The position numbers were made by a program, and so were the translations under genes. DNA of 64,000 bases, taken from assembly GCA_963766005.1 (NCBI GenBank), contig CAVXYG010000006.1, forward strand, positions 124,001-188,000. Reading direction: 5' to 3'. The notes under the pieces are model-generated. The model saw only the letters and a program-made list of their open reading frames with translations, searched no databases and was not told the DNA's origin. Positions 15,364 to 24,854 of the stretch are shown here, piece after piece. Position 1 is the first letter of the stretch; each line of letters starts with the position of its first letter. This DNA is from CAVXYG01 sp963766005. GTDB taxonomy: Bacteria; Actinomycetota; Actinomycetes; S36-B12; GCA-2699445.

Positions 15364-16722
15364 CTACCGCTCCTGCAGCACGCGGACCCGGAAGCGCGGC
15401 GACGGCCCGGGCGTGGGCGCGGTCTTGGTGCGCAGTCGGTAGCCCGGTGTGGGCAGCGCCAGTTCGCGCCGGTGGAACAGCGTCGCGATCGTGAGCGCCA
15501 TCTGGACCTCGGCCAGGCTCTTGCCCAAGCACAGGTGCGGGCCGCGGCCGAACGGGGAGTACGCGCCCTCGGCGAGATGCTCGGCCCGCGGTTTGGAGTA
15601 CCGGTCGATGTCGAAGCGCCGCGGCTGCGGATAGAACTCGGCCATGAAGTGGGGGACGCTCGTGGCCACGTAGATCGGCTCGTCGGCGAGGATCCGGTAG
15701 CCGGCGAAGTCGAAGTCCCGGGTGGCCGTGCGCATCTGCGCGACGGCGATCGGATACAGCCGCATCGCCTCCGAGACGGCGCCGGTGATCGCGGGCGCGC
15801 TCCTGGTGAACGTCTGGTCGTCGATGCCCGCTGCGAACAGGCCGTCCGCCTCCGCGACCACGCGCTCGGTGACGTCGGGGTGCTTGAGCACGGCGTACAC
15901 CGTGGCCGCCAACGTGTTCGCGACCGTGTCCAGTCCGGCGACGTAGGGGCCGGTGAGCGTGAGGACCAGGTCGCTGTCGGGCACCAGATCGGGACGCTGC
16001 GCGTTTGCCTCCATCACGTCGTCGATGAAGGTGCTTCGCGCCGCACCGCTCGGGTTCGTCCGCCAGCTGCGGGCCATCTGCCCGCCGAGTTCGGCCACGC
16101 GGGCCTTGGCCCGGTGATAGCGCGGGTCGAGGAGCAGAAGACGGGGGCGCTGCTTGGTCACCAGCACGTTCAAGATCGTGGCGATGACGCGGCGGATGTC
16201 GCCGATGTACTCGGTGGGGGTGGACCCGGTCACCACTGCCCCGAGCTGTTCGACGACGAGGAGTTGCAGCGCCGGCAGGACGGCCACCCGGTCACCCGTC
16301 CGCCAGTCGCGGTCAAGGCCGGCCTCGGTGATGCCGATGACCTCGTCGAGGCGCCCCTCGATCGCCGCGCGGGAGTAGCCGCGACGCATGATCTTGCGCA
16401 GCTCGCGATGGGATTCGCCGTCCTGGCCGCTCAGGGTCCGGGTCGCGCCGTACTCGTGGACCAAGCCCTCCCAGAACTCCTTGGACCGCAGAGAATCTCG
16501 GCCTTCCGCGCTGCCCATGAACAGCGCCGCTTCCGGACCGGCGAGCACCGTCTGCTCCCTGCCGAAGACCCGCACCCGGAAGGCGGGGCCGTACTGCCGG
16601 TAGCAGCGGACGAAGAACGCGGCTGGATCGCGGGCCATCTCGGCGGTGTTGCCCAGGAGCGGCGGAGCAGCAACCAGCGGCGGACGTCGGTGTGATCCCC
16701 GGATGGATGACGCAGCAGTCAT
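15364..16722 (-). CDS. cytochrome P450
   Basis: A 452-residue P450 haem-thiolate monooxygenase. The I-helix oxygen-activation motif AGLDT lies at about 262-266 and the ExxR of the K-helix in SEAMRLYP (E318, R321). The haem-binding loop FGRGPHLCLGKSLAE has the axial Cys at 398. There is no N-terminal membrane anchor, so it is a soluble bacterial P450 needing a ferredoxin/reductase partner. The sequence resembles class-I-type actinobacterial P450s related to CYP51/CYP136-like groups, with a PLLGN.. proline-rich N-terminus. No redox partner is adjacent. It stands alone between two copies of a direct repeat. The substrate is unknown. Confidence 0.93.
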   Translation of the reverse strand: MTAASSIRGSHRRPPLVAAPPLLGNTAEMARDPAAFFVRCYRQYGPAFRVRVFGREQTVLAGPEAALFMGSAEGRDSLRSKEFWEGLVHEYGATRTLSGQDGESHRELRKIMRRGYSRAAIEGRLDEVIGITEAGLDRDWRTGDRVAVLPALQLLVVEQLGAVVTGSTPTEYIGDIRRVIATILNVLVTKQRPRLLLLDPRYHRAKARVAELGGQMARSWRTNPSGAARSTFIDDVMEANAQRPDLVPDSDLVLTLTGPYVAGLDTVANTLAATVYAVLKHPDVTERVVAEADGLFAAGIDDQTFTRSAPAITGAVSEAMRLYPIAVAQMRTATRDFDFAGYRILADEPIYVATSVPHFMAEFYPQPRRFDIDRYSKPRAEHLAEGAYSPFGRGPHLCLGKSLAEVQMALTIATLFHRRELALPTPGYRLRTKTAPTPGPSPRFRVRVLQER

Positions 16723-17549
16723 AGTCCCTCCCGAAGCACCTTATGCGGCCCACGGTCGGCATCCCCAACCGCAGGTGGACAGCGCGACGACGGCGATCGG
16801 CCTGGTGCGGGGTGGGCCGCCGCGCGTTCATGTCGAGCGTGTGGCACGACGACGACCTCGAGCAAGCCTTGCCGAGTGACTGGATGCGGACTGCGAGGAT
16901 TTCGTGAGCAAGGTTGCCGACCGCCGCGGCATGGCACCCGACGTCGTGCATCGCGTGGCGAAGGGCCGGGCGTGGACCGGCCGGCAGGCCCTGACGCGGT
17001 CCTCGGGTCGACCAGTTGGGTGGTCTCCACGAAGCGCTCAATGCTCTGCGTCGACGTGCCGGTCTCCCGCGCTCCCCTCGGGTCCGTGAGGTCCCCGTGA
17101 CGAGCGACTGGCGAGCCGCCCGGGGTGCGCGTACCGCTGACGAGTCCACGGAAAGGACCGATCCGTGGAGTGCCGCAGAGGGGTCCTTCGCCGCGACAGC
17201 CTCCCAACTCCGACTCCCAGCCCCGGGTCCGCTGGCGCTGCTCTGCCCGGCCGACGAGAACCGCTGAGGAGCGGCGGACCGCGCCCCGCTGGGGGCTGGC
17301 GCTGATCCCCGCCCGGCGCCGGACTCCGTGCGGTTGGTCCCTACCTCGTCATGCACGTCATCGGCCTCGTCGCCCGGGGGACGTGGCGCGGCTGCCTCGA
17401 GCAGCACCGCCGACCGGAGCATCACCGGTCCATCCCCGATGAGGCGGTCGTCGCGGTAGTGCTTGCCGTGCCGAACGGCCCTGGCGCACGTCGATGTGAG
17501 GGTGTTGCCTGACTTTCGGGCTCACCGAGTCCGGAAGGGGATGAGTTCG
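16723..17549. other. 0.83 kb gene-free stretch with direct repeat copy 2
   Basis: This lies between the P450 start and the SRPBCC gene. The central part is copy 2 of the direct repeat. The rest has open frames in several phases but no ribosome-binding sites or domains. The P450 promoter must lie in the first 100-200 bases, but no clear -35/-10 pair was seen. Confidence 0.5.
16963..17280 (+). repeat. diverged direct repeat, copy 2
   Basis: This is the partner of 13536-13848, in the same orientation, with about 75-80% identity by eye over roughly 315 bases and a few small indels. The distance between the copies is 3.4 kb. It is not recognisable as an insertion sequence end. Confidence 0.7.
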
Positions 17550-17991
17550 ATGGCAACGTTGACGCGAAGCATCACAGTGAGAGGCTCCGATCGAGGAGGT
17601 GTTCGACTACGCATTGGACCCGCGGAAGTTGTGGTCGATGCCTGAGGTTGCGCTGGCAGAGGTCGTCACCAAGCCTGACGGGGTCGGGACGACCGCGCGC
17701 ATCTGGTCGCACATGCTCGGCTTCCACATCGAGGGCGGACTGGAGTACGCCGAAGTCGTCCGCCCCGAGCGGATCGTCATCAAGGTCAACTTCCTCATGG
17801 AGCACCCGACCTGGACGTTCACGTTCCAGCCCGAGGACGGCGGGACCAAGGTGATGGCCCAGGGCGAGTGGCACTACAAGACTCCGGCCGTGGGCGGGTC
17901 GGTGGAGCGGATGATGGTCAAGGAGCACGGGCCGACCCTGGACGGCATGCTGGCCGCGCTGAAGGCCGAGGTCGAGGGAACAGCCGCCTGA
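17550..17991 (+). pseudogene. SRPBCC (START-like) family protein, one-base frameshift near the start
   Basis: The gene starts well: GGAAGGGG ribosome-binding site, ATG at 17550, MATLTRSITV. The expected continuation EAPIEEVFDYALDPRKLWS appears only after dropping one base at 17580 (GTG-A-GAG). The rest is a normal polyketide-cyclase/START-like ligand-binding domain of about 146 residues (...FEPEDGGTK-type turn, MVKEHGPTLDGMLAALK C-terminal helix). Without the correction, only a GTG at 17599 could start translation, losing the first strand. The family binds hydrophobic ligands in the cytoplasm; the ligand is unknown. It may be intact in the organism if the extra A is a sequencing error. Confidence 0.75.
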
Positions 17992-18774
17992 GCACGGCGC
18001 AAGGGCGCCCGGGGCGTGGTCGCGCACGGCCGCTGGGTGGATGCCGGTGTCGCGCAGGCCGGCCGCAGTGACTGCGATGGTCGTGGAGTCCGGGCGGACG
18101 GCAAGCAGATCCTGCAGACCCGCCCGTCGGGATCGACCCGCGACAGGGCTTTGGTTCGGCGCCGCCACCGGTCGCAGCCGCAGCCGCGGACCGCCGCTGG
18201 CAGCAGTGCGGATCGCTGTGGGTCGGGCGCGGACACGGACGGCCAGCCTCCGCTGCGGATGCCGGCATCGGGCGCACCAGCGGCCAGGATTTCGGGCAGG
18301 CGGAGGAGTGCGCCCACGCCCCCAACGGCCGGCCCGGCGATGGCGGCGACGCCCAGGCCGGCCGGCGATGCGCGCGCGCCCACGAGCGACCTCGCTGCGT
18401 TGCCGTGCGACGCCGAGAGTGAGCACGGTGGCGTGGTGAGCTCGTTCGTCTCACACCTTGTCTCCGGCGTCGGGGACCCGGACCTGGTGCCGGTGGTGGC
18501 TCCGGTCGCACCATCCACTGCCTGGGACCGGCGGGATCCCGCTGCGAGCACGTCCAGTCCTTCGTCGAGGCTGGGGCCGAACATCTCGGGAACCGCCGAC
18601 CCAGCGTTCGCGGCGTGCACTGCCGGTGGGTTTGCCACTGCGTGCCGAGCAGCGCGGCCAGACATCACAGGCCGAAGCGACTGATCCAGGATCGCGGATC
18701 GGCTACAACTGGAACCGGCCCGAATCCGCCTCGGCCACCGGCCCCGGCGGACTGCGGGCGGAGGAGGCGGGCGG
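17992..18774. other. 783-base stretch without recognisable genes
   Basis: It holds several long but low-complexity open frames rich in Arg, Ala and Pro. Around 18430-18520 the plus strand reads GVVSSFVSHLVSGVGDPDLV, which looks weakly like the N-terminus of the RsgA-like GTPase at 21.7 kb. Otherwise no domain, RNA or repeat was seen. The promoter of the acyl-CoA synthetase should lie at its right end. Confidence 0.45.
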
Positions 18775-20298
18775 ATGGCCGGGTTGGCGCTGGGCGGTTG
18801 GATGCACCGGCGCGCAGAGCGCACCCCGGACCTGGTCGCCATCCGCTTCGAGGACCAGGCCTGGACGTACGCCGAACTCGACCAGCGGGTGCGGCGGGCG
18901 GCCCGCGTACTGCGGAGCTCGGGTGTTCGTCACGGCGACAGCGTTGCCTATCTGGGCGCCAACCATCCTGCGCTGCTGGAGCTGCTCTTCGCGGCGTCCT
19001 CGCTGGGGGCCATCACGCTGCCGGTGAACGATTCGCTCCCCGCGGACACTGTCGAGCACATCGTCCGTGACGCCGGTTGCCGCGTGCTCGTGCACGGTGG
19101 GCAGGCCGGGCGTCTGACCGAACGGCTGCACGCGGCCTTCCCGGAGGTCACGCACATCCCGCTGGAGGCAGAAGGGGGCTACGAGCAGCTCCTGGCTGCC
19201 GCAGACGGACCTTGCATCGAGGCGGCCGTCGATGAGGACGACGCGGCCCTGCTGGTCTACACCTCGGGCACGACGGGGCCGCCCAAGGGGGTGGCCCTGA
19301 CCCACGCCAACCTGCTGTGGAACGTGGTCAACCTGCTGATCTCCGGCGACGTTCGCCGCGACGACGTCACCTTGGCCATCGCCCCCTTCTCCCGGGCCGG
19401 AGGCCTGGGCGTCACGGTCCTGGAGACCCTGCTGGTCGGCGGGACCGTCGTGGTCATGCGCACCTTCGACGCCGGCGAAGCCCTGCGACTCATCCAAGCC
19501 CACGCCGTCACCGTGCTCTTCGGCGGGCCGGACCTGATGCAGGCACTCGTGCAGCACCCGGCCTTCCAGCAGGACGCGTTCGCTTCGGTGCGGGTCTGCT
19601 ACACCGGCGGGGCGCCCGTGCCGCGCCGACTGCTGGACACCTACCAGGAGCACGAGATCGCCCTCATCCAGGGGTACGGGCTCAGCGAGGCGGCCCCGGT
19701 CGTGATGCTCCTCGACCCCGACGACATGGTCGCCAAGGCCGGATCGGCGGGCCGTCCCGTCTTCTTCACCGACGTGCGGATCGCTCGTCCGGACGGCTCG
19801 GAAGCGGCCTCCGGCGAGGTCGGAGAGATCCTGGTCGCGGGGCCGAACGTCATGAAGGGCTACTGGAACCACGAGCAGTCGGCCGAGCGTTTCGTCGACG
19901 AGCGGTGGCTGCGCACCGGTGATGCAGCGCGCAGGGACGCCGACGGGTTCGTCACGATCGTGGGCCGCATTGCCGACGCCTACGAGGTCCGCGGCCGGAT
20001 GGTGCATCCGGGAGTGATCGAGTCCGTGCTGCGCGACTACCCCGGCATCGCCGATGTTGCGGTGGTTCCAGTCCCCGTCCCCGGCGCCGCGTCCGACCCG
20101 GTGGCCGTGGCCTTCATCGAACCGACGGGGGAGCCGGCACTGGATCTGTCGGACCTGCGGCGCTGGGCCTCCTCGCGGATCGCTAAGGATCGGTTCCCAG
20201 ATGCGCTGCGGACTCTGGAGCAACTGCCTCGCAACCCGGCCGGCAAGGTACTGCGCGACGCGCTGATCGACCAGGGGCGTCAGGGCGCCGGTCGCTAG
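18775..20298 (+). CDS. AMP-binding acyl-CoA synthetase/ligase
   Basis: A 507-residue ANL-superfamily enzyme that adenylates a carboxylic acid and then forms a CoA thioester. Motifs: P-loop YTSGTTGPPKG at about 162-172, GYGLSEAAP at about 300 and WLRTGDAA with the ribose-binding Asp. The C-terminal NPAGK carries the catalytic Lys at about 491. It is the full length of the family and cytoplasmic. Sequence features (compact size, GGAP, GYGLSE) fit medium/long-chain fatty acid or aryl-acid CoA ligases; the acid is unknown. The downstream quinone oxidoreductase is 155 bases away on the same strand and may be independently transcribed. Confidence 0.92.
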   Translation: MAGLALGGWMHRRAERTPDLVAIRFEDQAWTYAELDQRVRRAARVLRSSGVRHGDSVAYLGANHPALLELLFAASSLGAITLPVNDSLPADTVEHIVRDAGCRVLVHGGQAGRLTERLHAAFPEVTHIPLEAEGGYEQLLAAADGPCIEAAVDEDDAALLVYTSGTTGPPKGVALTHANLLWNVVNLLISGDVRRDDVTLAIAPFSRAGGLGVTVLETLLVGGTVVVMRTFDAGEALRLIQAHAVTVLFGGPDLMQALVQHPAFQQDAFASVRVCYTGGAPVPRRLLDTYQEHEIALIQGYGLSEAAPVVMLLDPDDMVAKAGSAGRPVFFTDVRIARPDGSEAASGEVGEILVAGPNVMKGYWNHEQSAERFVDERWLRTGDAARRDADGFVTIVGRIADAYEVRGRMVHPGVIESVLRDYPGIADVAVVPVPVPGAASDPVAVAFIEPTGEPALDLSDLRRWASSRIAKDRFPDALRTLEQLPRNPAGKVLRDALIDQGRQGAGR

Positions 20299-20453
20299 CC
20301 CGGGACGAGCTGCCGGTTCCCGAGACGCACCGGCCGGCCACCCCTGCCGACGACGCGCACGACTGTCGGCGCCACGATGCCAGCATCCCCGCGGACCGGC
20401 GCACACGACATGCTGTCCCGGGGCCGGGCGTCATCGCCGGTACGCTGCCGATC

Positions 20454-21431
20454 ATGCGTGCGATCGTCATCCAGCGGCCCGGTGGACCGGAGGTGCTCGT
20501 CGAGACCTCCATGCCCGATCCGCTGCCGGGGCCCGGTGAGGTCCTGATCGATGTTGCTGCCTCTGGCGTCAACCGGGCCGACCTGCTGCAGCGGCAGGGC
20601 TTCTACCCGCCGCCGCCGGGCGCCTCGGAGATCCCGGGCCTGGAGTGCTCGGGCGTCATCGCGGCGGTCGGGCCGGGCGCCGGAGAGTGGCGGGTGGGCG
20701 AGCGGGTGGCGGCCCTGCTTGACGGCGGCGGCTATGCCGAGCGTGTCGTAGTGCCGTCCGCGCAGCTGCTGCCGGTGCCAGACAGCCTCGATCTGATCGA
20801 TGCAGCAGCGCTGCCCGAGGCGGTCTGCACCGCGTGGTCCAACCTGGTGATGGTCGGCGGTCTCGTCGCGGGGCAGACCGTCCTCGTGCACGGGGGCAGC
20901 GGCGGCGTCGGCTCAGTCGCCATCCAGTTGGCTGCGGCGCTCGGCGGGCGCGTGGCGGCGACCGCGGGCGGGCCGGACCGCGTGGCCCGCTGCCGGGCTC
21001 TTGGCGCCGAGATCGGCATCGACTACCGCGCGGACGACGCCGTCGCCCTGATCCGTCAGGCGACGGGAGGCCTTGGCGCCGACCTGATCCTGGACGTCCT
21101 CGGGGCCGGCGCGCTGCCGGCGAATCTCAAGGCGCTGGCCGTCGGCGGCCGGCTGGTCGTCATCGGTCTGCAGCAGGGCAGGCGTGGCGAGATCGACCTT
21201 GGGCTGCTGCTGGCGAAGCGAGCGTCGGTGCACGGCACCACCCTGCGCAGCCGCCCTGAGCAGGAGAAGGCCGCGATCGTGGCCGAGGTGGCCGCGCATG
21301 CCTGGCCCATGCTGGCCGATGGTCGGCTGCGCCCGATCGTCCACGGGCGGTTGCCGTTGGCGCAGGCGGGTCGGTCGCACGAGCTGCTGGACAGCGGCCA
21401 GGTGTTCGGCAAGCTGCTCCTGGTGCCCTGA
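20454..21431 (+). CDS. zinc-independent NAD(P)H:quinone oxidoreductase (PIG3/QOR-like MDR family)
   Basis: A 325-residue medium-chain dehydrogenase/reductase. The N-terminal GroES-like domain starts MRAIVIQRPGGPEVL and contains the GVNRADLLQRQG motif typical of the PIG3/quinone oxidoreductase subgroup. Structural and catalytic zinc ligands are absent. The Rossmann motif GGSGGVGSVAIQLA at about 146-159 binds NADPH. The C-terminal GKLLLVP end is typical. The probable activity is one-electron or two-electron reduction of quinones with NADPH in the cytoplasm. It is full length. Confidence 0.92.
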   Translation: MRAIVIQRPGGPEVLVETSMPDPLPGPGEVLIDVAASGVNRADLLQRQGFYPPPPGASEIPGLECSGVIAAVGPGAGEWRVGERVAALLDGGGYAERVVVPSAQLLPVPDSLDLIDAAALPEAVCTAWSNLVMVGGLVAGQTVLVHGGSGGVGSVAIQLAAALGGRVAATAGGPDRVARCRALGAEIGIDYRADDAVALIRQATGGLGADLILDVLGAGALPANLKALAVGGRLVVIGLQQGRRGEIDLGLLLAKRASVHGTTLRSRPEQEKAAIVAEVAAHAWPMLADGRLRPIVHGRLPLAQAGRSHELLDSGQVFGKLLLVP

Positions 21432-21662
21432 ACGGCCGGTGTCTCGGGGCGCGGCGCGTCAGCGGAGCCGGCGCTGCCCAGGGGGATCGTGCGCTTGGCG
21501 GGGCCGTCGTGGAAGGCGGTTGTTCGCCGGGCACGTATCCAGAACCCTGGTCTTGGCCGCCGACGGTCGGCGGGTCCTGGTCCGACCCAAGCGATGGTCA
21601 CGAGGACTACGGGAGCCGCGAGCGCCCCGTCTGATCACCCGCCAACGACTAGGCTGAGCGCC

Positions 21663-22640
21663 GTGACGACGGAGGAGCCGACGGCGGAAACCGGCGTTGG
21701 CCTGGTGAGCTCGTCAGTCTCCGACCTGGTCTCCATCGTGGGCCGCAAGGAATTGCTGCCGGTCCCGAAGTCCGTGGTGCCGGCGCCGATCGTTGGCGAC
21801 TACGTCGTGGTCGGGCCGGCGGGAGACCGAGTCGCCGGGGTCGTGCCGCGACGAAATCTCTTGCGTCGTGCCGATCCGGCCGGCGGCGAGCAACTGTTGG
21901 CCGCAAATGTGGATGTGGTCGTCATCGTCTGCGGCCTTGACCGGCCGCTGCGAGCGGGCCGAGTGCAGCGAGCTGCCGCTTTGGCATGGGACTGTCAGGC
22001 GACGCCCATTCTGGTGCTGTCGAAATCTGATCTGACGCCTGACCCGGAACGAGCGCTAGGCCAAGCCGTGGCTGAGAACCCCGGCATGGAGGTGCTCACG
22101 GTTTCGGTAGCGGCCGACATCGGGGTCGGTGCGCTGCAGCGACGCCTGGCCTCCCAGACGGCGGTGTTGCTGGGGGAGTCAGGATCGGGGAAGTCAACGC
22201 TGACCAATGCCCTGCTGGGGCACGCCGCGGCCGAGGTCGGCGCGGTCCGGCTGGGCGATCACAAGGGCAGACACACCACGACGGATCGACAGCTCTTCGA
22301 TCTGCCGTCCGGCGGACGCCTGATCGACACCCCTGGCATCCGCGCGATCGGGCTGCCCGCCGATCTGTCGCTGACGGATCGGCAATTCGCTGACATCCTC
22401 GACTTGTCGGCCGATTGCCGATTCCGGGACTGCAGCCACACCGGGGAACCCCAGTGCGCCGTCTTGGCCGCGGTCGCCGACGGCACCTTGGCCAGCGCGC
22501 GACTCGATCAGTGGTTGCGGCTCACCGCGGAGCTTGCGGCGGCCGAGCGTCGATCTGACGCAACGGCCCAGCGGCAGTTCGAGAAGCGCCGCACCAAACA
22601 GATCTACCGGCCGACCATGAAGATGAAGCGGCGTCGGTAG
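21663..22640 (+). CDS. rsgA: RsgA-like circularly permuted ribosome-assembly GTPase
   Basis: A 325-residue protein from the GTG at 21663. The GTPase motifs occur in the permuted order of RsgA/YjeQ: G4 SKSDL at about 120-124, G5 region VSVAA, G1 GESGSGKST at about 171-179 and G3 DTPG at about 222-225. A C-terminal zinc knuckle follows with C252, C257, H259 and C265. The N-terminal OB-like domain (VGDYVVVGPAGDRVAGVVPR) is present. The C-terminus is basic (RPTMKMKRRR). RsgA acts in late 30S subunit maturation. The first ~30 residues differ from classical RsgA, so this could be an actinobacterial paralogue. Confidence 0.88.
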   Translation: MTTEEPTAETGVGLVSSSVSDLVSIVGRKELLPVPKSVVPAPIVGDYVVVGPAGDRVAGVVPRRNLLRRADPAGGEQLLAANVDVVVIVCGLDRPLRAGRVQRAAALAWDCQATPILVLSKSDLTPDPERALGQAVAENPGMEVLTVSVAADIGVGALQRRLASQTAVLLGESGSGKSTLTNALLGHAAAEVGAVRLGDHKGRHTTTDRQLFDLPSGGRLIDTPGIRAIGLPADLSLTDRQFADILDLSADCRFRDCSHTGEPQCAVLAAVADGTLASARLDQWLRLTAELAAAERRSDATAQRQFEKRRTKQIYRPTMKMKRRR

Positions 22641-22688
22641 CCGACCGAGCCAGCGTGGTCGGGGCGTCTTCCGGCAGGAGGAGCGCGC

Positions 22689-23359
22689 CTACCGAGGTGG
22701 TGACGGCTGCGTGGCGCGATCCACGACGAGGCCGCGGGCGAGCGCACGCAGGCCGCGGTCGAACATCCGGTCCCAGCCGAGGTACTCCGACTCCGCGATC
22801 GCTCGCATCAGGTTCGGGAACTGCTCCGGTGCCATCGCGCCCTCGCCCAGCTGGGGCACCTCGGAGGCCTTCCGTTCCGCGGCCAGTTGGTTGACGTAGG
22901 CCAGGGTCGTCCCGAACACGTACTGGCCGATGATGTCGACCGCGGCGATCGCGTCAGTGGGGTCGAGGCCGATGTCGTAGAGGATGCCGAGCATGGCCTC
23001 GACGGGGCGCAGTTGGCCGGGGGTGCGGGCGGCCGGCTCAGGGTGATGGGCACGGTGTTGGGATGGGCGAGGAGCGCCGCCCGCAGGGCGTAGCCCATGC
23101 GGACGGCCCGTTCCTCGGGGTCCAGCTTCGGGTCGTCGGACGGAGAAGTCCACCTCACCGAGGACCGCATCGAAGATCAGGTCCTCCAGGGCGAACTTGT
23201 CGGGGACGTGGTAGTAGAGCGACATCGGACCCACGCCGAGGTCGGCCGCCAGCTTGCGCATCGAGAGCGCAGCCAGCCCGTCGCGATCGACCAGTGCGAT
23301 CGCCGCCGACACGATCTGCTCCGGGTCAGTACCGCAGCGTTGGGCTTGCGCGGGCTCAT
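22689..23359 (-). pseudogene. TetR-family regulator, frameshifted
   Basis: The HTH is clear (DPEQIVSAAIALVDRDGLAA then LSMRKLAADLGVGPMSLYYH), followed by VPDKFALEDLIFDAVLGEVD. The likely ATG at 23359 is in another frame, so a change is needed near 23345. A second break at about 23140 moves the frame to DDPKLDPEERAVRMGYALRA, and a third at about 23050 returns it to LRPVEAMLGILYDIGLDPTD and the rest of the C-terminal ligand domain. With corrections it would be a ~220-residue TetR with a TetR_C-like C-terminal domain. It lies directly behind the CPBP gene and probably represses the pair through the GTAC-N3-GTAC sites upstream. Confidence 0.75.
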
Positions 23360-24218
23360 CGCACGGGCCGCTGCTGCGGGCAGCGCATCCTCGTCGCCGG
23401 GCATGAGCACGCTCGTCACACCGGCGCTGCGGCTGAACATGGCCCTGCGGTTGACGAGCACGGCGAGCACGGCGATCACGGCGAAGAGGAGCGAGTCGTA
23501 GGGCTGCGCGTCGGGCCAGATCGGGTTGTTCATCTGGAAATGGTAGATCGCCGCGATCAGGATGCTGCCGCGCGCAGCGTTGAACAGGGGCGTGAGGATC
23601 CAGGAGATCGACACCACGCCGATGAAGAACATCGGGAAGGACCATTGGCTCTGCGGCGTGCCGCTGAGGAAGAAGGCGGGCAGGTGCCAGGTGGCCCAGA
23701 GGATCGACAGGATCAGGTCGGCGCCGATCGGGCGGAACTTGCGCTGCAGCAGCGGCAGCGCCACTCCGCGCCAACCGAACTCCTCCATCGGGCCCAGCAC
23801 CAGCATGAGGAGCAGCGCGGGGACCACGGCGTACCAGGGATCGAACGGGAACGACAGCGAGCTGCCCTTGAGCCAGGCCCCGAGGTAGAAGACCGACCGG
23901 GATCCCGAGCGCGAGGTAGACCGCCCATCCGCGAGGCGTGCGCCAGAGGGTCAGGCGACGCAGGAAGCTGCGCAGGCCGCGGATGCCGTAGTGCCGCAGC
24001 ACCAGCCCGATGCCGGAGATGGCCGGGGCGTAGACGGCCACGATGAACAGCGGGTTCGTCAGTCCGATCGGACCGAAGATCGGCTCGAGCTGGTCCGCGA
24101 AGCCGATCGCCAGTACCGCCACCCCCCAGGACAGCCCGAAGGCCATCAGGAAGAACGGGACGACGGTCCTGACGGTCATCGGCTTGCGGGGGGTGGCCAC
24201 CAAGGTCTGTGTGGACAT
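23345..24218 (-). pseudogene. CPBP-family intramembrane glutamic protease, one-base frameshift
   Basis: From ATG 24218 the first ~110 residues read in one frame (MSTQTLVATPRKPMTVRTVV... LWRTPRGWAVYLALGIPV). After one extra base at about 23891 the protein continues as FYLGAWLKGSSLSFPFDPW... in another frame. The corrected product has the CPBP/Abi signatures: EEFGWRG (EExxxR), WATWHLPAFFL and IYHFQMNN, each in a transmembrane helix, for about 290 residues. CPBP proteins are membrane proteases or, in bacteriocin loci, self-immunity proteins. An AAGGAGA ribosome-binding site precedes the ATG. It forms an operon with the TetR gene downstream. Confidence 0.75.
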
Positions 24219-24238
24219 TTCGGCTCTCCTTCGGGTTC

Positions 24239-24277
24239 TACGTACGCTGTACGAATAAAAGTATCGTACGCCGTACT
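24239..24277. promoter_or_regulatory. paired GTAC-N3-GTAC operator of the CPBP-TetR pair
   Basis: Two inverted half-site pairs occur just upstream of the CPBP gene: CGTACGCTGTACG at 24241-24253 and CGTACGCCGTAC at 24265-24276, separated by an AT-rich stretch (AATAAAAGTAT) that is rare in this GC-rich DNA and may be the -10 region. TetR regulators bind such palindromes, so the adjacent TetR is the natural candidate. Confidence 0.6.
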
Positions 24278-24854
24278 GCCACGCAAGGGGGTGTCGCTAC
24301 TCCCGTAGCGCGGCGAGCGTGCGGCCGTGTGACCCGGCTGCGCTGGGATGCTGGCCTGGTCGCAGTGGATCGACAGGCCGAGCCACCCCGACGCGGCGGG
24401 GATGCTCGGGATTTCGGAGCGCTGCCGGGGAATCGCGGCGGGCGCAGAGATGTCCGCCGACAACGAGTCCCGCGATGCCGCCCGCCAAGGACAGGGTTCG
24501 CCTCAGCTGCGCTGATCACCGAGCCGGTCAGGGACCGCCGCGAAGCCGCGCAGCGGTGCTCGCGGGGCCCCTCGACGCCATCGTCACCAGAAGACGGCAG
24601 TCAACGGCAGGCGCGAGGCTCCCGGCCGACTTCGGGCGGGGCGTGACGAGCGGCGGGGAGCCGAGAACTCGGGCCATCTCCAGCAAGGGCCGCACGGTCA
24701 GAGCCTCGGGCATCGGCGCACGACGGTGGTTCGGGCCGGGCTCGCAGCGCGAAACGGGCGGTTCTGGGCGTCGGCATCGCCTGCCCTGAGCAGTGCTGCC
24801 CGCCAGCGTCCGCGCGGGCGAGGATTCCCCGGCTCACCTGCCCGACGCGCCGAA
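24278..24854. other. 577-base stretch without recognisable genes
   Basis: It lies between the CPBP promoter and the end of the FUSC gene. A minus-strand reading at 24528-24713 starts MPEALTVRPLLEMARVLG, vaguely like the start of a PucR-type N-terminal domain, but nothing follows to support it. No repeat or RNA was seen. Confidence 0.4.

Noticed and set aside
22689..24218. Single 509-residue protein fusing CPBP start and TetR end
   Set aside because: The middle is out-of-frame nonsense; the CPBP motifs occur only in another frame, so the fusion is an artefact of indels.
24528..24713. Minus-strand start MPEALTVRPLLEM resembling a PucR N-terminus
   Set aside because: Only about 18 residues are suggestive; the rest is random and the frame is 61 codons.
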